Assembly: GCA_963777515.1 (NCBI GenBank)
Contig: CAVZQU010000004.1
Span: forward strand, 186,001 to 250,000
Origin: CAVSWT01 sp963777515
GTDB lineage: Bacteria; Bacteroidota; Ignavibacteria; Ignavibacteriales; Ignavibacteriaceae
Length of the DNA stretch: 64,000 nt
Reading direction: 5' to 3'
Shown: positions 59,466 to 64,000 of the stretch, piece after piece
Layout of the letters: every line of letters starts with the position of its first letter
Numbering within the stretch: the stretch's first letter is position 1
The notes under the pieces: generated by a model
The model's database searches: none
What the model was told of the DNA's origin: nothing
Seen by the model: the letters and a program-made list of their open reading frames with translations, nothing else
Translations under genes and position numbers: made by a program

Positions 59466-60703
59466 TTATTGCTGCAAAAATTGCCAGGTATATGCTAGTT
59501 GCATTTATTATATATACGGTTTCCATTATCATCCCTGAATATTATAGCTTGGCTTTTGATAAGTCTGTGCAGTCAACAAGAGTCTTCTTTAGTCCTATCA
59601 AGAAAGACTTTCTTGAAACAAAATCTTATAATCATAAATATCAAAGGTTTGATGCTCAAGGGAATATATTATCTAAAGAAGAATTTGAAAGCCTTACACC
59701 TTTCTATAGTTATAGACAATTGTTTTATAGAGGAGAACTGCCGGATTCAGTGAACGGAGTTGCTGTTGATGCTCACATTATTAGAGATAATAACTTCTTT
59801 TTGGCTATCAGAGCAATAAATATCAACAAGTATCAAATTCAGCTTTTCCCACTATTAGAATCAAAACCTGACGGGCCAGACTTAAATATGCCGGAAGATT
59901 TTTATAGAGTCACAAACAATTTGAGCTTTATAAATTGTGCTTCCAATAAAATTAAATCAACGCTAAGCGATGAGTTTAATACTGAACTTGTAAAAAATGG
60001 ATTCTCTTTTCCATCAAAAAATATTTTTGGCAACCCATCTACTATGAAGCCATTTGATGATGGATATTTCATTGTAGATAGTAAAAATAATTTATTTCAT
60101 TTGATGAGGATTCATAATAAGCCTTACTGCAAAAAGGTAGAATTACCTGAAGGAATAAAAATTAAATACATATTAGTTCAGGAACTGGAGTTAAAAGAAT
60201 TCCATTGTATCATGGTTACAGAAGATAGTCGTGTTTTCTTGGTGTTATTTGATAATTATAAATTGGTTGAGCTGCCTATTAAAGGGTACGACTATTCTAC
60301 AATGAAACTTGAATTTCTTGGCAATCCTTTATACAGACAAATTAATTTTTTAGATGATGGAAAAGTAAATTCAGTTGTAACCGACAGAAATTATAAGATA
60401 ATAAAAACCCACTCGGTTAGCTGGGAAACAAATGAAGATGCAGCAATGACTAAAATTTTCAAGTATGTATTTCCTTTTAGTTTATCTTTATCTGAAGATA
60501 ACAGCGCATACATAAACTTTTATTTTAAATATTCCGGCTGGTCTTTTCTAGTTGGAAATATAATCTCTCTGATTATTGGTCTAATCATATTTAACAAATA
60601 CAATAAAAGAAAAAAATCTACCCAAATTATTGATTTATTAATTATTGCTGTAACCGGTTTATATGGCTTGATTGCCACAGCATTGATAAGAGATGAGAAC
60701 TAA
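59462..60703 (+). CDS. DUF4857 membrane protein
   Basis: 413 residues. Helix 1 near the N-terminus (MLVAFIIYTVSIIIPEYYSL), a large extracytoplasmic domain (about residues 30-350), and two C-terminal helices (FLVGNIISLIIGLIIFN; LLIIAVTGLYGLIATALI). The domain contains LTPFYSYRQLFYRGELPDSVNGV and DGYFIVDSKNNLFHLMRI, a propeller-like pattern I recall from DUF4857 proteins next to ABC genes in Bacteroides. It overlaps the permease gene by 4 bases. It is probably the periplasmic-facing accessory of the exporter. Confidence 0.75.
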   Translation: MIIAAKIARYMLVAFIIYTVSIIIPEYYSLAFDKSVQSTRVFFSPIKKDFLETKSYNHKYQRFDAQGNILSKEEFESLTPFYSYRQLFYRGELPDSVNGVAVDAHIIRDNNFFLAIRAININKYQIQLFPLLESKPDGPDLNMPEDFYRVTNNLSFINCASNKIKSTLSDEFNTELVKNGFSFPSKNIFGNPSTMKPFDDGYFIVDSKNNLFHLMRIHNKPYCKKVELPEGIKIKYILVQELELKEFHCIMVTEDSRVFLVLFDNYKLVELPIKGYDYSTMKLEFLGNPLYRQINFLDDGKVNSVVTDRNYKIIKTHSVSWETNEDAAMTKIFKYVFPFSLSLSEDNSAYINFYFKYSGWSFLVGNIISLIIGLIIFNKYNKRKKSTQIIDLLIIAVTGLYGLIATALIRDEN

Positions 60704-60784
60704 TTATGCTAGTATAAAGCATTGTTAAAGAAGATATTTTGAATCATGTTAAGTATTATTCTAAAATAAACGAAAGGAGTCCTC

Positions 60785-62740
60785 ATGCAATTTTTTACCA
60801 GAAGCATTAAGCTCGCTATTGTTTGTATATTATTAGCTGTTGTTAATATAAAAGCACAAACACCGAGTTTAACTTTGGCAAAAACATTTGGGGGTACGGA
60901 TCGTGATTATGGAAGTGCAATTGCTGAAGATGCTGTAGGAAATATTTATATAACCGGAGAGTTTACCGGAACAGTTAATTTTGGTAATTCGGTTACACTT
61001 ACAAGCCAGGGCAATGTAGATTTTTATGTAGTTAAATTTGATCATGATGGAAAAGCATTATGGGGACGAAGCGGTGGTGGAATATTAACTGACCGTGGTT
61101 ATGGAGTCGCAATAGATGATGCAGGAAATGTTATAGTAACAGGGCATTACTATGGTAGTTCAACTTTTGAGAGTAAAACAGTTGTCAGCTCAGGGAATTT
61201 AGATGCTTTTACAGCTAAATATGATTCTGCAGGAAATCTTATATGGCTTAAAGAAGGAAAAGGTACCTCTCAAGTTTCCACCAGGGGTATTGCTGTAGAT
61301 AAAGATGACAATTATTACATAGTTGGTTACTTTGGAACTAGTGGAAAGCTTACTGTTGAATTTGATACTTTAACGCTTACTTCAAATGGACAAAGAGATA
61401 TATTCTTAGTTAAGTATGATTCTGCAGGAGCAGTAAAGTGGGGTGTGAATGCCGGAAGTGCAGTTTCTGGGGAAGAAGCAAAAGATGTTACTGTAGATGA
61501 TGCCGGCAATATTTATATGACAGGAATGTTCGTTGATACAGCATATTTTGGTTCTAATATTGTAATAGGAGATGGCGGGAGCGATATTTTTATTGCTAAA
61601 TATAATCCTGATGGAAAACTCGTATGGGTTAAATCTGCGGGAAGCCATGGAGATGATATAGGATATGGCATTACAGCGGATAACGCTGGTCATATATATT
61701 TATCTGGCAGATTTGATAGTACAGCAACTTTCGGCACAAATGATTATACAACTCACGGAGATTATGATGCTTTTATAGCAAAGTTAGATACCGCCGGAAA
61801 TTTTATTTGGGTAGATAATTTTGGAGGTACAGGGGCAGACGTCTGTGGTGCAGTCAAAACTGATGCTGCTGGATACTGTATTGGTTATGGTAGTTTTAAC
61901 GATGCTATAGATATTGGTAGTACAAACTTTGTCAGCTCAGGGTTGGATGATATTTTCTTTGTTAAGCTCGATCCTGATGGTAGTGTTATTTGGGCTAAAG
62001 CAGCTGGAGGAAGTGATAAGGATGCTGCTAACTCGCTAGTTATTGAAAGTAACGGAAATGTTGTATCAACCGGATACTTTAATCTTAACTTTTCTTTTGA
62101 TGGTCAAAATTTTACTTCTGTTGGCAAGCAAGATATTCTACTTTGCAGATTAGGTTCAACAGTTCTTCCTGTAGAACTTTTATCTTTTAAATCCTCTATT
62201 TCAAATGGTAACGTGCGTCTCGCCTGGTCTACTGCAACAGAGACAAATAATCTAGGTTTTGCTATTGAAAGAAGTACTGATAAAAAAACATATAATGTTG
62301 TTGGTTTTGTTAAAGGAAATGGTACATCAACAAATAAGAATAATTATTCTTTTACTGATGCAGTTGTTTCCAGCTCAAAATGTTATTATAGGTTAAAACA
62401 AATAGATTTTGATGGAACTTTCAGCTATTCTTCAGAAATCGAAGTTGATTTAAACCAGCCAGTACAATTTGAAGTTTATCAAAATTATCCCAATCCATTT
62501 AATCCGACAACAAGTATCGCTTTTGATTTACCAATAGCTTCAAAGGTTACAATTGTTGTTTATAATAGCATTGGAAAACAGGTCTCCGTAATTGCTAATA
62601 AAGAATATTCTGCCGGAAGAAACGAAGTAAAATTTGATGCTTCTAGCTTATCAAGCGGTGTATATATTTATAAACTAAATGCAATTAGTAAAACGGGTTC
62701 AGTTTTAAGCAGTATTAAAAAGATGATTTTAATACGTTAA
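60785..62740 (+). CDS. Secreted SBBP-repeat protein with T9SS sorting domain
   Basis: 651 residues. Signal peptide, then about nine SBBP-type repeats (AVGNIYITGEFTGTVNFG, DAGNVIVTGHYYGSSTF, DAGNIYMTGMFVDTAYFG, NAGHIYLSGRFDSTATFG) to residue about 455, a fibronectin-like domain (VLPVELLSFKSSISNGNVRLAWSTATETNN), and a sorting domain (YQNYPNPFNPTTSIAFDLP to KKMILIR). Strong GAAAGGAGTCC leader. It has its own terminator and no sequence link to the ABC genes, so its place in the locus may be functional or merely local. Confidence 0.85.
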   Translation: MQFFTRSIKLAIVCILLAVVNIKAQTPSLTLAKTFGGTDRDYGSAIAEDAVGNIYITGEFTGTVNFGNSVTLTSQGNVDFYVVKFDHDGKALWGRSGGGILTDRGYGVAIDDAGNVIVTGHYYGSSTFESKTVVSSGNLDAFTAKYDSAGNLIWLKEGKGTSQVSTRGIAVDKDDNYYIVGYFGTSGKLTVEFDTLTLTSNGQRDIFLVKYDSAGAVKWGVNAGSAVSGEEAKDVTVDDAGNIYMTGMFVDTAYFGSNIVIGDGGSDIFIAKYNPDGKLVWVKSAGSHGDDIGYGITADNAGHIYLSGRFDSTATFGTNDYTTHGDYDAFIAKLDTAGNFIWVDNFGGTGADVCGAVKTDAAGYCIGYGSFNDAIDIGSTNFVSSGLDDIFFVKLDPDGSVIWAKAAGGSDKDAANSLVIESNGNVVSTGYFNLNFSFDGQNFTSVGKQDILLCRLGSTVLPVELLSFKSSISNGNVRLAWSTATETNNLGFAIERSTDKKTYNVVGFVKGNGTSTNKNNYSFTDAVVSSSKCYYRLKQIDFDGTFSYSSEIEVDLNQPVQFEVYQNYPNPFNPTTSIAFDLPIASKVTIVVYNSIGKQVSVIANKEYSAGRNEVKFDASSLSSGVYIYKLNAISKTGSVLSSIKKMILIR

Positions 62741-62815
62741 TTATTAAAAAGGGAAATTACAGTTTAAAGTATTTAAGTGATTTTTTTAAAAGTAGATAAA
62801 TTAAATATGATTGAT

Positions 62816-62843
62816 GCGGTTTGCTGTTATAACAGCAAACCGC
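62816..62843 (+). terminator. Perfect 28-base palindrome terminator
   Basis: GCGGTTTGCTGTTA and TAACAGCAAACCGC form a 28-base perfect palindrome followed by TTTGCTACTTTT, between the SBBP gene and the 4Fe-4S protein gene. A terminator is likely; a binding site for a dimeric regulator is also possible because the palindrome is perfect. Confidence 0.65.
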
Positions 62844-62883
62844 TTTGCTACTTTTATCTTAGAAACGTTAATCGGGGAAATAT

Positions 62884-64000
62884 ATGAAAAACAAAATTCG
62901 GATTCTGATTCAATCAATATTCCTGGGTTTAATTGCTTATGTCGCAATACGCCCGGTCTTTGACCCAAATTATCTTGCTGACTTTGAATCATATTGTCCA
63001 TTTGGGGGTTTGTCTTCTTTAGGGAGCAAACTAAATCAGGGCACAATGTCCTGCAATATGAGTGAAACTCAAGTGGTTTTAGGAATTGGCTTACTGATAG
63101 GAGTATTGTTAGTAGGTAAATTATTCTGTAGTTACGCCTGTCCCATTGGTACAGTCAGTGAGTGGCTTGGCAGGTTAGGTGATAAACTTCATGTAAGAAT
63201 AAATATTCCTCAAAAGCTTGATCGTCCGTTACGTTCATTAAAATATTTGCTTTTATTTGCCACACTGTATTTTACGATGACATCCAGCGAGTTGTTTTGC
63301 AAAGAATTTGACCCATATTTTTCATCTGCCAATTTATTTAGTAATAACGATATTGTGCTATACTTTGCAATTCCTGCATTTGCAATTACAATTCTTGGAG
63401 CCGTCTTTTTCAAATTATTTTGGTGTAAATATCTTTGCCCGTTGGGAGCTTTAAGCAATATATTTCTAAATGTTATTGGTGCTGGGACAGTAATAATTTC
63501 ATTTATAATTGCAAATGTTTTAGGAGCTGATTTAAGTTATGTGTGGTTGATTGCCGGGCTTGTTTTAGTCGGCATAGTGAACGAGCTTGGATTTATGCAG
63601 AGCTTTCTTATCACCTGTCCCTAAGATTACAAGGAATGTTGATAATTGTACTGACTGTAATTTTTGTGATACCAAGTGCCCGCAGGATATTAAAATTTCT
63701 CAATATACAAAGATCAATCATATAGACTGTAATTTATGTACCGATTGTGTTTTTTCTTGTCCTAGAAAAAATACTTTAATGGTTAGCAAAAAAAGAAATT
63801 TTAAACATCTTGCACCGGTTACTGTGATTATTTTTATTGCATTAAGTCTCGGTGTAGCCAGTAAAGTTGAATTTACTACCATTGCAGAAAAATGGGGCCA
63901 TCCCAGTGATAGTAATAAATTAGCAATGTATGAACAAACCGGATTAAAGAATGTCAAATGTTACGGTAGTTCAATGTCACTTAAAAACAGTCTTGTTAAA
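62884..64000 (+). CDS. 4Fe-4S membrane protein, NapH/NosR-like (partial, one frameshift)
   Basis: About 372 residues are visible and the gene continues past the window end. Several helices carry two CxxxCP motifs (FCSYACPIGT and FWCKYLCPLGAL) as in NapH/NosR polyferredoxins. After a one-base shift near 63612 the reading LSPVPKITRNVDNC continues into two 4Fe-4S ferredoxin motifs (CTDCNFCDTKCP and CNLCTDCVFSCP), then another helix and NVKCYGSSMSLKNSLVK, which resembles the start of a degenerate HMA metal-binding domain. It could move electrons across the membrane for metal reduction or maturation. It lies about 40 bases after the palindrome. Confidence 0.82.

Overview
The window looks like a chromosomal segment of an Ignavibacteria-type bacterium (Bacteroidota/Chlorobiota group). 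The DNA is AT-rich. Several secreted proteins end in the type IX secretion (T9SS) sorting domain with the SQNYPNPFNP signature typical of that group. Hybrid two-component systems with AraC output domains, a DUF5686 outer-membrane protein and a FecI/FecR/TonB-receptor cassette point the same way. This assignment is inference from protein families, not from a marker gene.

Layout. (1) 0.5-14 kb, minus strand: two hybrid two-component regulators (4695-8868 and 11316-14105), each preceded by a near-identical 71-base promoter block; two secreted lipoproteins; two 101-residue proteins that consist of almost nothing but a T9SS sorting domain; and a large three-part secreted esterase-like protein. (2) 14.5-27 kb: a DUF5686 outer-membrane protein, a secreted M14 zinc carboxypeptidase, radA and alaS separated by a small GxxExxY mobile element with inverted repeats, thioredoxin, rhodanese, and an ADP-forming acyl-CoA synthetase. 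(3) 27-39 kb, mostly housekeeping and accessory single genes: outer-membrane protein, methyltransferase, secreted M3 oligopeptidase, dodecin, AlkD-like DNA glycosylase, VOC protein, Kir-type potassium channel, CoA-binding protein, small lipoproteins, GNAT, TauE/SafE exporter, plus three miniature inverted-repeat or low-complexity repeats. (4) 39.8-43.5 kb: an operon built around a lone contractile-injection-system tail-tube protein, with a zinc-finger/FecR membrane protein and three unrecognised proteins. (5) 43.7-45 kb: tRNA-Lys(CTT) and a decayed tyrosine recombinase. (6) 45-64 kb: an intact iron- or metal-type surface-signalling locus: DUF4920 and PepSY proteins, ECF sigma factor, DUF4876 lipoprotein, FecR anti-sigma factor, STN-containing TonB receptor, second DUF4876 lipoprotein, DUF6850 barrel, T9SS beta-propeller protein, ABC exporter with DUF4857 partner, a T9SS SBBP-repeat protein, and a polyferredoxin-like 4Fe-4S membrane protein that runs off the window.

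How the genes may work together. Region 6 is the best candidate for a coherent, poorly described system: the receptor's STN domain would signal through FecR to the sigma factor, and a 36-base element found in front of DUF4876-A and in front of fecR may be its target. The ABC/DUF4857/4Fe-4S half resembles membrane maturation or metal-handling modules. Region 1 suggests two duplicated regulatory modules that each carry a sorting-domain mini-protein.

Quality warning. About fourteen genes carry single-base indels, including the essential genes radA and alaS, while about 17.6 kb from 45.1 to 62.7 kb shows none. Most breaks are therefore more likely sequence errors than true decay. Frameshifted genes are annotated as one feature over their full span.
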